NCBI GenBank assembly: GCA_035518635.1
Contig: DATIXI010000046.1
Span: 76,722 to 140,721 of the forward strand
Origin: AC-32 sp035518635
GTDB lineage: Bacteria; Actinomycetota; Thermoleophilia; Gaiellales; Gaiellaceae
DNA length: 64,000 nt
Direction: 5' to 3'
Position 1 is the stretch's first letter. Each line of letters begins with the position of its first letter. Under the pieces are notes generated by a model. The model was not told where the DNA came from and made no database searches. It was given only the letters and a program-made list of their open reading frames with translations. The translations under genes were made by a program, and so were the position numbers. Below are positions 50,813-58,685 of the stretch, piece by piece.

Positions 50813-50841
50813 ATACTAGAGCGAACACATGTTCGTGTCAA
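50813..50841 (-). promoter_or_regulatory. sigma-70-type promoter of the LysM gene
   Basis: Minus-strand TTGACA (50836-50841, perfect) and TAGTAT (50813-50818) with a 17-nt spacer. The -35 overlaps the stop codon of the M29 peptidase gene. This is the strongest promoter match in the window. Confidence 0.85.
50822..50835. promoter_or_regulatory. LexA box 2 (CGAACACATGTTCG)
   Basis: A second perfect CGAACNNNNGTTCG site filling most of the -35/-10 spacer. Its centre is 25 bp from box 1, so the two sites are offset by about 2.4 helical turns. Confidence 0.9.
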
Positions 50842-51959
50842 GCGGCGCTGGCGTCCTCCAGGAAGCGTCCGGCCTTCCACGCAAGCTCGCCGTCGACATA
50901 GACCTCTCCCTCCGTGCGGAGGTCGCAGACGAGATCCCAGTGGAGGGCGGACTCGTTGCGCCCTCCGAGCTCCTTGAAGGCGGCGCCGAGCGCGACGTGC
51001 ATCGTCCCGCCGATCTTCTCGTCGAAGAGCGTGTTGTTCGTGAAGCGGTCGATCTCGTAGTTGAGCCCGAACGCGACCTCGCCGAGCCGGCGCGCGCCGT
51101 CGTCGAGGTCGAGCAGCACCTCGAGGAACTCCGACCCGCGCGCGGCCTCCGCGGCGACGACGCGGCCCTCCTCGAAGCTCAGGCGGATGTCGTCCACTTC
51201 GCGGCCCTGGAAGAGCGCGGGGAACGTGAACCAGATGTGGCCCTCCGTCTCGGACTCGACCGGGCTCGTGTAGACCTCGCCGTCCGGCATGTTGTAGCGG
51301 CCGTCGGCGGACTCCCAGGCCCGCCCGTCCACCACGAGCCGGAGGTCGGTGTCGGGGCCCACGATCCGGAGCTCGCGGGCCCGGCCGAGGGCCGCCGCGC
51401 GCTCCGCCAGCTCGACCCTCGTCGCCCGCCAGTGCGCGCCGGGGTCGCCGTTCTCCTCCACATGGCAGGCGCGGTAGACGAACCGCTCGTAGCCGTCGAG
51501 CGACATGCCCGCGTCCTGGGCGTGGGCCGGCGTCGGGAACAACACGCCGCACCAGCGGAGGTCGCCCGACGAGATGCGGGCCCAGCGCCGGGTCGTCAGC
51601 GCCCGGGTCGCCGCGATCAGCCGCTGGTGCCGCTCGGCCGGCGCCCCGCTCAGGGCGCGCGTGTTCTCGTCGGCCCAGATCGTGACGATCGCGTCCAGGC
51701 GGTCAATCTCCTCCGCGGCGACCGGGGAGACGAAGTCGAGCTGCTCGTCGCTGCCTTCCCGGATCAGCAGCCCGGCCAGCTCGTCGAGCTCGACGTTCAC
51801 GTACGGGAGCGCGCCCGCGTTGAGCGCGGCCCGGTAGATCTCGGTCGCGAGCGGCGCCCCGATCCCCGGCGTGTCGATGCGGAGGACCTTTCCCGGTCGG
51901 AGCTCGAGGGAGTAGCCGGCGATCAGCTCGCCGAGGCGCGCCAGCCGCGGGTCGGTCAT
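50838..51959 (-). CDS. M29 family aminopeptidase
   Basis: M29 enzymes (aminopeptidase T/S) are cytoplasmic two-metal aminopeptidases. The 373-residue protein has the expected size and the C-terminal metal region: EEGRVVAAEA with the conserved Glu, FGLNYEIDRFTNNTLFDEK, GGTMHVALGAAF and ALHWDLVCDLR. The N-terminal half matches with LRIDTPGIGAPLATEIYRAA. ATG 51959 overlaps the stop of the upstream secreted protein by 4 nt. Its last bases form the -35 of the SOS-controlled LysM gene. Confidence 0.92.
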   Translation of the reverse strand: MTDPRLARLGELIAGYSLELRPGKVLRIDTPGIGAPLATEIYRAALNAGALPYVNVELDELAGLLIREGSDEQLDFVSPVAAEEIDRLDAIVTIWADENTRALSGAPAERHQRLIAATRALTTRRWARISSGDLRWCGVLFPTPAHAQDAGMSLDGYERFVYRACHVEENGDPGAHWRATRVELAERAAALGRARELRIVGPDTDLRLVVDGRAWESADGRYNMPDGEVYTSPVESETEGHIWFTFPALFQGREVDDIRLSFEEGRVVAAEAARGSEFLEVLLDLDDGARRLGEVAFGLNYEIDRFTNNTLFDEKIGGTMHVALGAAFKELGGRNESALHWDLVCDLRTEGEVYVDGELAWKAGRFLEDASAA

Positions 51960-53473
51960 CGGGCCGTGCCGACGCGGAACGGGGCGCTGATGAGCACGCG
52001 CACTCGCGAGGGGTTCATCGTCGCCGACATGCGGATCGCGAAAACGTACCGCCCGGGCTTGAGCTTCCGTGCCGGGAACGTGACGACCCGGGTCTTCGCC
52101 TTGATCGTTCCCGCGACGACCGCCAGCGCGCCCTTGGGCTTCCCGCGCACGAGCCGCTTCGCGATCGTGTGCTTGCTCGTGCCCGTCTTGAAGATGGCGG
52201 CGCGGAACAGGGTCTCCTCCTGCGCGCCCGCCTGGAAGCTCCACCGCGTGTTCCGCGGAGAGCGGACGAGCTTCAGGTAGCCCCATTTGGCGGTGGCCGA
52301 GACGACCGTGGCGGTGTGCTTCCACACCACGGGCGTGCTCTGGCAGCTGCCCTTCGTCTGGGCGATCGCCTGCTTGACGGCGTCATACGAGGGTCGGTGC
52401 GAGCCATTCGCGCGCTCGAGCCCGCTCTGCCAGTGCGAGAGCAGCGGCTCGTCCACGAGCGGGAAGTAGCTCAGCGAGCTGACCGTCGGGTCGCACTCCG
52501 CCATCGTGAGGGCGTCGACGTAGTAGGTCGCCTGGGTCGCCTCGTCGATCGTCGGGATCGTCTCGGTACCGGTGTAGTAGCTCGCCAGGTTCGGGAGGAT
52601 CGCGACCTGCCAGCCGATCTCGTCGAGCTCGAGCCGGAGCGGCGGCGTGAACGTGGACACCCCCGTCTCGGCGAACGTCGGCTGTGCCGTCCCGTGGAAG
52701 GCGTCCCAGACGGCCTGCTTGATCCGGTCGAGGTTCGTGAGCCCGGCGTTGGGCCACGCGTAGCCGGCGTTCGGCGGGTCCGTGTTCTTCAACGGGTAGG
52801 GGTGGAACGCGAGCTCGTCCATGATCGGCTTCGTCCGGCCGCTCGCCCGGTAGGCGGCGCCGAGGTCGTGCAGGAAGCGGACCGGCGAGCGCGAGATGTT
52901 GCTCTTCGCGCTCGGGTTGTCGTTGCCGCGAGGCGAGAGGCCGACGCCGATCACGCTGATCGCCGGGTTCACCGCCTTGAGCGCGTCGTACGAGCGCGCG
53001 AGCACGGGCTCGTACGCGGCAGCGGAGAGTGGTTTGCCCTCGGCGCTGAACTGCGGGAGCCAGAAGGCCGGCTGATTCGGCTCGTTGCCGATCACGTAGT
53101 CCTTCACCTGCGGGAACGCCTTCGCCACCTGTCCGGCGAAGGACGCGAAGGCGGCGGGCGCCGACGCCGACGAAGTGATGTCCCTCGCGCTCCTCGGCCC
53201 GACGAGGAACACGACCCGGACCCCGGCCGTCTGCGCGAGCGGCAGCTCGGCGGCGATCGCGGCCTGATTCGGGATCGTGGTCGGCTTCGTGGGGTCCCAG
53301 CCGATCGAGATGCGGTTCTGGGTCAGGCCGATGTCCTTCAGCGTCGCGAAGAAGCCTGCCGGGTTGCTCTTACCGCCGTCGTCGCTCACCCCGATCGCGA
53401 TCCCGCCCTGCGCAGCGCCGGCCAGCGCCAGGGCGGCGCACGCGCAAGCAATCAGCCCCGAAATCCTCGTCAA
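51956..53473 (-). CDS. secreted TIM-barrel glycoside-hydrolase-like protein
   Basis: The 505-residue protein has a signal peptide (LIACACAALALAGAAQG), a catalytic-type beta/alpha barrel and a C-terminal beta domain of about 120 residues. The barrel has VIGNEPNQPAFW near 128, where NEP is the acid/base motif of clan GH-A, and FAETGVST near 270, a likely nucleophile Glu. The C-terminal part (AGTIKAKTRVVTFPARKLKPG) resembles a bacterial Ig-like strand domain. Substrate is unknown, probably a wall or environmental polysaccharide. TTG 53473 has AGGAG 6 nt upstream. Confidence 0.82.
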   Translation of the reverse strand: MTRISGLIACACAALALAGAAQGGIAIGVSDDGGKSNPAGFFATLKDIGLTQNRISIGWDPTKPTTIPNQAAIAAELPLAQTAGVRVVFLVGPRSARDITSSASAPAAFASFAGQVAKAFPQVKDYVIGNEPNQPAFWLPQFSAEGKPLSAAAYEPVLARSYDALKAVNPAISVIGVGLSPRGNDNPSAKSNISRSPVRFLHDLGAAYRASGRTKPIMDELAFHPYPLKNTDPPNAGYAWPNAGLTNLDRIKQAVWDAFHGTAQPTFAETGVSTFTPPLRLELDEIGWQVAILPNLASYYTGTETIPTIDEATQATYYVDALTMAECDPTVSSLSYFPLVDEPLLSHWQSGLERANGSHRPSYDAVKQAIAQTKGSCQSTPVVWKHTATVVSATAKWGYLKLVRSPRNTRWSFQAGAQEETLFRAAIFKTGTSKHTIAKRLVRGKPKGALAVVAGTIKAKTRVVTFPARKLKPGRYVFAIRMSATMNPSRVRVLISAPFRVGTAR

Positions 53474-53539
53474 CGTGTCTCCTCGGTTGATCGACCCGCT
53501 CCTAGCGTCGCATGTCCGGCGGCCGTCGTCCGGGCTTCG

Positions 53540-54598
53540 TCATCGCTCGTCGTCTGCCTGCACGGCGGCACGAGGCTCGAGCATCTGAAGCACCGCGTCG
53601 AGCAGCGCACCGGCGCCGAACCGTACCGGATCGTCCGCGGGCAGGCCGGTTTCCTCGGCGGCGGCCGCGATGGCCCCGCGCGCTTCCGGCTCCTCGAGAT
53701 GCCCGGTGTTGAGAGCGAGGCAGGCGACGCGGGCAGGGCGCAGCCGCAGGGAGATCCGCTCGTGCAGCTCGACCAGCTCCGGGAGGCTCGGCAGCGGGTG
53801 GCCGGGGTAGCCCTCCACCTCGGTGGACCCGGCCCGGTGGCAGAGCACGAAGGCGTGCGGCGCAGACCCGTGGATCAGGCCGAGCGTGACGCCCGAGTAC
53901 GCGGGGTGCGAGAGCGAGCCCTGGCCCTCGACGAAGAGGAGGTCGCCCCCGCGCCGGTAGCCCTCGACGACGAGCCGCTCGGCCGCGCCCGCGAGGAAAT
54001 CGGACACCACCGCGTCCACCGCGATCCCCCAGCCGGCGATCGCGATCCCGGTCTGGCCGGTGGGGACGAACACCGAGTGCAGGCCGCGCCGGCGGGCCTC
54101 GAGGTCGAGCTCGAGCGCGACCGTCTTCTTGCCGATCGCGCAGTCGGAGCCGACGGTCAGCGCAACCCGCGCCGGCAGCTGGAGGTTCTCGCCGGTCGGC
54201 ACGTTGAGGTCGGACGGCGGCCTGCGCAGGTCGCGGAGCTCGACGCCCCGGGCCGCGGCGAGCCCAGAGAGCTCGGGATCGTCCGCCAGGAACTCGTGCA
54301 GGCCGTTCTCGACGTCGAGGCCGGCCTCGACGCACGCCTTCAGCAACTCGCGCCAGGCCGGCGGGAAGCGGCCGCCCTGGGTCGCGACTCCCACGAGGGC
54401 GGTCGTCGGCCCGAAGGGCAGGGCCTCGGCGACGGTGGCGACGATCGGGATCCCGTCCAGGGTCTTCCCCGCGCGCGTCGAGTCGAGGACCACGACGGCC
54501 GGGTCCGGCCCGTACCGGATCACCCCGCGTGCGGTCTTGCCGTAGTGCGCGTCGCCGGAGCGACCCTCAGCGAGGATCAGGTACCGCTTCGGTGACAC
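53540..54598 (-). CDS. DUF1611 protein, DgcN-like D-glutamate N-acetyltransferase candidate
   Basis: DUF1611 proteins have a Rossmann-like N-terminus and a P-loop-like domain. The 352-residue product shows YLILAEGRSGDAHYGKTARGVIRYG, then LRRPPSDLNVPTGE and the P-loop VGSDCAIGKKTVALEL near 188, TGQTGIAIAGWGIAVDAVVSDF and EGQGSLSHPAYSGVTLGLIHG in segments. In marine Pseudoalteromonas a DUF1611 enzyme (DgcN) acetylates D-glutamate and works with an enolase-superfamily partner (DgcA). The same pair is adjacent here. The GTG start lies 32 nt inside the partner gene. Confidence 0.85.
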   Translation of the reverse strand: MSPKRYLILAEGRSGDAHYGKTARGVIRYGPDPAVVVLDSTRAGKTLDGIPIVATVAEALPFGPTTALVGVATQGGRFPPAWRELLKACVEAGLDVENGLHEFLADDPELSGLAAARGVELRDLRRPPSDLNVPTGENLQLPARVALTVGSDCAIGKKTVALELDLEARRRGLHSVFVPTGQTGIAIAGWGIAVDAVVSDFLAGAAERLVVEGYRRGGDLLFVEGQGSLSHPAYSGVTLGLIHGSAPHAFVLCHRAGSTEVEGYPGHPLPSLPELVELHERISLRLRPARVACLALNTGHLEEPEARGAIAAAAEETGLPADDPVRFGAGALLDAVLQMLEPRAAVQADDER

Positions 54599-55592
54599 CG
54601 AGACCGGGGCTGTCGGGAGGGAGCTGGATGCCGTCGACGAGCTCGACGCCGGGCCAGGGGTCGTCGGCCAGCAGCAGGTTCCCGTCCAAATCGACATGGT
54701 CGAAGAGGCTCGCGATCTGCGCGCCTGCCGAGACGGCGAGGCCCGATTCGTTCATGCACCCGAGCATCAGGCCGAGGCCGAGCGCCCGGCCCGCGTGGGC
54801 CATCCGCACCGCCTCGCGGATCCCGCCCGACTTCGCGAGCTTCACCGTCAGCCCGTGCGCCCGCTCCGCGCACGCCGGCACGTCGGCCAGCGTGTGGCAG
54901 TCCTCGTCGACGTAGATCGGAAGCGGCGACCGGCGCTTCAGCTCCGGGCCGTCCGGGTCCCCGGCGGGGAGCGGCTGCTCGCAGTACTCGACGCCCATGC
55001 TCTCGAGCTCCGGCAGCGCCTCCAGCGCCTCGTCCAGCGACCAGTACTCGTTGACGTCCACCTGGAGCGGGACCTCGGAGACCCCGCGGACGGCACGCAC
55101 ACGCTCGACGTCGAGGCCGTCCCGGCCGCCGAGCTTCAGCTTGAGGCGTTTGAAGCGGCCGCGCACCTTCTCGGCCCGCCGCGCCATGTCGTCCGGATCG
55201 CCGAGCCAGATCGTCCACGAGGTCGGCGGCCCCGCCCGCTCGAGGCCGAGCAGCCGCCAGACCGGCAGCCCGGCGAGCTTCCCGCAGAGATCGTGCAGCG
55301 CGGCGTCGAGCGCCGCCTTCGCGGCCTGCTCCCCCGGGCGCTCGCGAAGGCGCGCCTCGATCGCCTCGAGCGCGTACGGGTCGTCGCCGAGCAGCTCCCC
55401 GGCCGACTCGAAGAACGCGAGCGAGGAGGCAGCCGTCTCGTCGTAGCGGTCCGACGGCGTCGCCTCTCCGAACCCGCCGACCCCGTCGTGACGGAGCTCG
55501 ACGAAGACGACCTCCGTCTCGTCCGCGGCTCCGCGGGAGATGACGAACGTCTCCGCCATCCGCAGCGTCGCGACCCGGGCCTCGAGCTCCAC
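54567..55592 (-). CDS. enolase-superfamily dipeptide epimerase / DgcA-like N-acetyl-D-glutamate racemase candidate
   Basis: The 341-residue protein belongs to the muconate-lactonizing subgroup: the KxK-type catalytic lysines in RLKLKLGG near 152, metal ligands Asp in LQVDVNEYWS, Glu in YCEQPLPAGD and Asp in IYVDEDCHT, and the second base Lys in LTVKLAKSGGIREA. This matches L-Ala-D/L-Glu epimerases (YcjG/YkfB) and DgcA. Adjacency to DUF1611 favours the D-glutamate pathway; muropeptide salvage is the alternative. GTG 55592 lies 6 nt after TAAGGT. Confidence 0.9.
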   Translation of the reverse strand: MELEARVATLRMAETFVISRGAADETEVVFVELRHDGVGGFGEATPSDRYDETAASSLAFFESAGELLGDDPYALEAIEARLRERPGEQAAKAALDAALHDLCGKLAGLPVWRLLGLERAGPPTSWTIWLGDPDDMARRAEKVRGRFKRLKLKLGGRDGLDVERVRAVRGVSEVPLQVDVNEYWSLDEALEALPELESMGVEYCEQPLPAGDPDGPELKRRSPLPIYVDEDCHTLADVPACAERAHGLTVKLAKSGGIREAVRMAHAGRALGLGLMLGCMNESGLAVSAGAQIASLFDHVDLDGNLLLADDPWPGVELVDGIQLPPDSPGLGVTEAVPDPR

Positions 55593-55598
55593 GGCCGT

Positions 55599-55604
55599 AC
55601 CTTA
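55599..55604 (-). promoter_or_regulatory. -10 element (TAAGGT) for the dgcA/dgcN-like operon
   Basis: TAAGGT on the minus strand, 6 nt before GTG 55592; leaderless arrangement. Confidence 0.35.
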
Positions 55605-55640
55605 GAGCCGATCAGTCCGCCGCTAGACTTGACCGCCCAC

Positions 55641-55713
55641 GCGCCTGTAGCTCAGGGGATAGAGCGCGCGCCTCCGGAGCGCGAGGTCGCAGGTTCGATT
55701 CCTGCCAGGCGCA
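55641..55713 (+). tRNA. tRNA-Arg (anticodon CCG)
   Basis: A complete 73-nt cloverleaf: acceptor GCGCCTG/CAGGCGC, D-arm GCTC/GAGC, anticodon arm CGCGC/GCGCG with loop CTCCGGA (anticodon CCG, reading CGG), 5-nt variable loop, T-arm GCAGG-TTCGATT-CCTGC and discriminator A. CCA is not encoded. TAGACT ends 11 nt upstream and is a likely -10. Confidence 0.97.
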
Positions 55714-55742
55714 TTCCATGCGAGGGCCATGCCAACTCGCGG

Positions 55743-56141
55743 TCAGACGCAGACTCTCGGGCCCCAGATCATCGGCGAGACGTTCCAGAGAACGATCAGC
55801 GCGGCGATGTACGCGAGGATGAAGCCGACCACGACGAGCGGAAGCCAGCGTCGGAGCCATCGGGTGGAGATGCTCGCCGCCGCCCACAGCGCGATGCCGA
55901 TCAGGGCCGCAGTGCGCAGGCTGCCGCCCGCCGCCGCGCCGCCTTCGTAGGTCCCTCCGAGGAAGGTGTCGTACGGCGTGTCGCAGTCCGGGAACAGCGG
56001 GCTCGCATGGAGGTAGACACCGCAGATCAGGAGTCCGGCACCTGCCATTCCGAGCATCCAGAGAAACGACGAAAGCGCAGAGCGGGCGAGGGCGCCCGGC
56101 GGTGAAGGCCTCGAGGGGGGCGCGTCCGGCTCAGTGCTCAT
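55743..56141 (-). CDS. hypothetical membrane protein
   Basis: I do not recognise the family. The 132-residue protein has a Pro/Ser-rich cytoplasmic N-terminus, a helix FLWMLGMAGAGLLICGVYL, an outer loop with Asp/Cys/Pro (SPLFPDCDTPYDTF), and two further helices (AALIGIALWAAASI and PLVVVGFILAYIAALIVLW) ending WGPRVCV. The two cysteines in the outer loops could form a disulfide. It follows the phosphatase-fold gene after 36 bp. Confidence 0.7.
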   Translation of the reverse strand: MSTEPDAPPSRPSPPGALARSALSSFLWMLGMAGAGLLICGVYLHASPLFPDCDTPYDTFLGGTYEGGAAAGGSLRTAALIGIALWAAASISTRWLRRWLPLVVVGFILAYIAALIVLWNVSPMIWGPRVCV

Positions 56142-56177
56142 GGCAGTCGGACGCTACGAGTCGGCTCTAACGGGCTC

Positions 56178-58685
56178 CTAACGCGCCGGCCGGCTCCAAG
56201 GCCACTCGCCCTTGACCGGAAGCTCGGTCGCGACGCCGTTCCTGATCGCGAAGATCCGGACTTGATGGCCCGGGCCTGCGGGTGGGAGCAGGCCCTTCGG
56301 GAGCTCGAAGTGGAAGCCGAACAGGCCCTTGTGCGGGAAGATCCGATGCGGCAGCAGCTGGTCGGTGGGGCTCGCGAAGACCTCCTTGCCGTCGGCGATC
56401 ACCGCGATGCTGTCCGCCCGGTGGGTCAGCGCCGGCTCGGCCGCCCAGCCGCTGAAGCCGAGGAGCTGGCCGGGGAAGAGCTGGACGATCCCTCGCAGCG
56501 CGCCTGCCTTCACGGGTACGCGGGTGCCGTCCGAGGAGACGAGCACCTCGCGGCCGCCGCGGCGCACGAGCGCCGTCGTCGTGCTGCTGCCGTGCAGCTC
56601 CTCGAGCGTCCGCGCGCCGTTCTCGTGCTCGACGAGCAGCACGGCCACGTCGTTGCGGCCGCCGCGCAGGGCGCTCGCGGGCACCATCGCCGCGAAGCTC
56701 GTCCGGCCGCCGCCCTGGAACGTCCTCGTCACCGCGGCGACGCGTCCGTTGACCGCGATCGCCACGTTCGCGCTCGACGGATGCGTCCCGGTCAGCTGCC
56801 CCTCGACCCAGGTGGGGAGCAGATCGGTGTGCTTGTCGACCACGTCCAGGAGCTGCTGCCCCTGAAGCTCGACGCCGGTCGCCTCGCTGGGCTGGACCGG
56901 GAGCTCGGAGAGCGGCCGGCCGACGAGGTCGCGGTTCGGGCCGATGCGGTACACGGACGACGGCGTGTCGCCGAACCTCTGGAGCTGCTGCGCGAGGGCC
57001 TTCGCCCGCCTGGCCCGTAGAACCGAGAGCCGGGCGCTCACGGCCTGGCCGCCTCCGAGCTCGATCCGGACCTTCCCGTTCGACGGAAGCCGCCGGCCGA
57101 TCAGGGTGTGCCCGTCCACGTGCCACGGGATCTTCACACCGAGGACGTGCGCGATCGTCGGGACGATGTCGATCGTCCGCGCGAAGCCGTCGTTGATCTT
57201 CGGGGTGTGCTGGTTCGGGAGCTTCACGAACAGCGGCACGAACGCGATGTCCTGCAGGTTCCCGGGCGTCGGACGGCGGCGAGGCTGGCCGTTCCGGTTG
57301 CTGACGCCGTGGTCTGCGACGACGATCATCAGCGCCCGGTCGTAGATGCCCTTCGCTTTGAGGCGCTGCACAATGAGGCCCAGCGCCCGGTCGGTGTACT
57401 CGACCTGGAGGATGAAGCGCTGGTCGGCCTGCAGCGCGGGCCAGGCCTGAGACCAGCGGTTGTGCTGGATCCCGCGCAGCAGCGGCGCCTGCACCCCGTA
57501 CCGCTGGCCGGAGGGCAGGTACAGGTAGGGCACGTGCGGCAGGAGCGAGTGCAGCACGTAGAGCGTCGGCCTGCGGTCGCGCGAGAACAGCGAGGTGAAC
57601 CGGCAGACGTTCCTGCCGCACGGGAGGATCGGCCCGGACTCGCTCGCCTCGTTCGGCTTCTCCGCCTTCTCCTGCTGGCCGAAGTCGCCCCAGCTGTCGC
57701 TGATGTCTGGGATGTCGTTGACGTACGGCGACGGCAGAAGCAGGTGGAGATAGACGATCCCGGCATCCGAGGTGAGCGAGCGGGTGGTGTCCGACACCGC
57801 GGAGGGCGAGGCGCCGCGCACCTCCTTGCAGAGCTTCGGCGGGCAGAGCGAGGTGATCGACTCGACCGCGCGGACGCGGTAGCTGCCGCCGAGGAGCGTG
57901 AAGATGTTCCGCGGGTGGTCGGCGTAGGTCGGTAACGGCTTCCGGCCGGTGTTGGGCGGCAGGATCCCCGTCAGGATCGCGGGCACGGCGACCTCCGTCA
58001 GCCACTGCACGGTCGTCGCGCTTCGGAACCAGGTCGAGTCGTGCGCGAGCGCGGCGAAGTTCGGGTAGCGCTGCGCGTCGATCTGCTCGTTCCTGTTCAT
58101 CAGCGCCACCGGCGCGAACTCGTCGAACACGACCAGGACGACCGGCGTGGTCGACGTCACGCGGCGCTCGTGCACGGTCGGGTTGTGGACGAAGACCAGC
58201 TTCGAGGCCGGCGAGTCGAACAGGAACAGCGCGAGGAAGATGAACGGCGCTGGCACGAGCACCGTCAGGAACGAGCCGACCGCGGGGACACGGCGATAGA
58301 TCACCGCGCCGAGCACCCCCACGACAGCCGCCAGGACGAGCACGCCCACGCCCGAGAGCGCCGTCCGGTTCGTGAACACGTGCAGCCCGATCACGGCGAC
58401 GAGCGCGGCGACGAACACGAGATGCACGATCCCCGCGGCGGCCCGGCTCGCGAGCCCGACCAGCAGCTCGATCGCGAGCAGGATCGCGGGCGGCACGAGG
58501 ATCAACCCGAGCGCGAACAGCACGATCTGCGCGCTCGTCGAGCGCCTGACCGCGAAGAACTCCGGGTTCCGCCCGAGGATGTCGAGCAGTGGCTGCGCGA
58601 GAGCGAACGCAGAGAGGACGACCAGCTGGGCGCCCCGCGTCAGCGTCGTGCGGGCGAAGCTCGGCTCAGGTCTTGGCTCGGGCAA
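56178..58685 (-). CDS. membrane-bound alkaline phosphatase/sulfatase-superfamily protein
   Basis: The 835-residue protein has five transmembrane helices in residues 20-170, then an extracytoplasmic domain of the alkaline phosphatase/sulfatase superfamily. Metal-site segments are VVLVVFDEFAP near 182, LHSLLPHVPYLYLPSGQRY near 372 and VVADHGVSNRNG near 452, with VPLFVKLPNQ and TIDIVPTIAHVLG. A C-terminal beta-rich segment of about 250 residues follows. Such proteins transfer or remove phospho-groups on envelope glycans or lipids (LtaS and phosphoethanolamine transferase relatives). The nucleophile residue is not obvious. It overlaps the methyltransferase gene by 20 nt. Confidence 0.85.
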   Translation of the reverse strand: MPEPRPEPSFARTTLTRGAQLVVLSAFALAQPLLDILGRNPEFFAVRRSTSAQIVLFALGLILVPPAILLAIELLVGLASRAAAGIVHLVFVAALVAVIGLHVFTNRTALSGVGVLVLAAVVGVLGAVIYRRVPAVGSFLTVLVPAPFIFLALFLFDSPASKLVFVHNPTVHERRVTSTTPVVLVVFDEFAPVALMNRNEQIDAQRYPNFAALAHDSTWFRSATTVQWLTEVAVPAILTGILPPNTGRKPLPTYADHPRNIFTLLGGSYRVRAVESITSLCPPKLCKEVRGASPSAVSDTTRSLTSDAGIVYLHLLLPSPYVNDIPDISDSWGDFGQQEKAEKPNEASESGPILPCGRNVCRFTSLFSRDRRPTLYVLHSLLPHVPYLYLPSGQRYGVQAPLLRGIQHNRWSQAWPALQADQRFILQVEYTDRALGLIVQRLKAKGIYDRALMIVVADHGVSNRNGQPRRRPTPGNLQDIAFVPLFVKLPNQHTPKINDGFARTIDIVPTIAHVLGVKIPWHVDGHTLIGRRLPSNGKVRIELGGGQAVSARLSVLRARRAKALAQQLQRFGDTPSSVYRIGPNRDLVGRPLSELPVQPSEATGVELQGQQLLDVVDKHTDLLPTWVEGQLTGTHPSSANVAIAVNGRVAAVTRTFQGGGRTSFAAMVPASALRGGRNDVAVLLVEHENGARTLEELHGSSTTTALVRRGGREVLVSSDGTRVPVKAGALRGIVQLFPGQLLGFSGWAAEPALTHRADSIAVIADGKEVFASPTDQLLPHRIFPHKGLFGFHFELPKGLLPPAGPGHQVRIFAIRNGVATELPVKGEWPWSRPAR

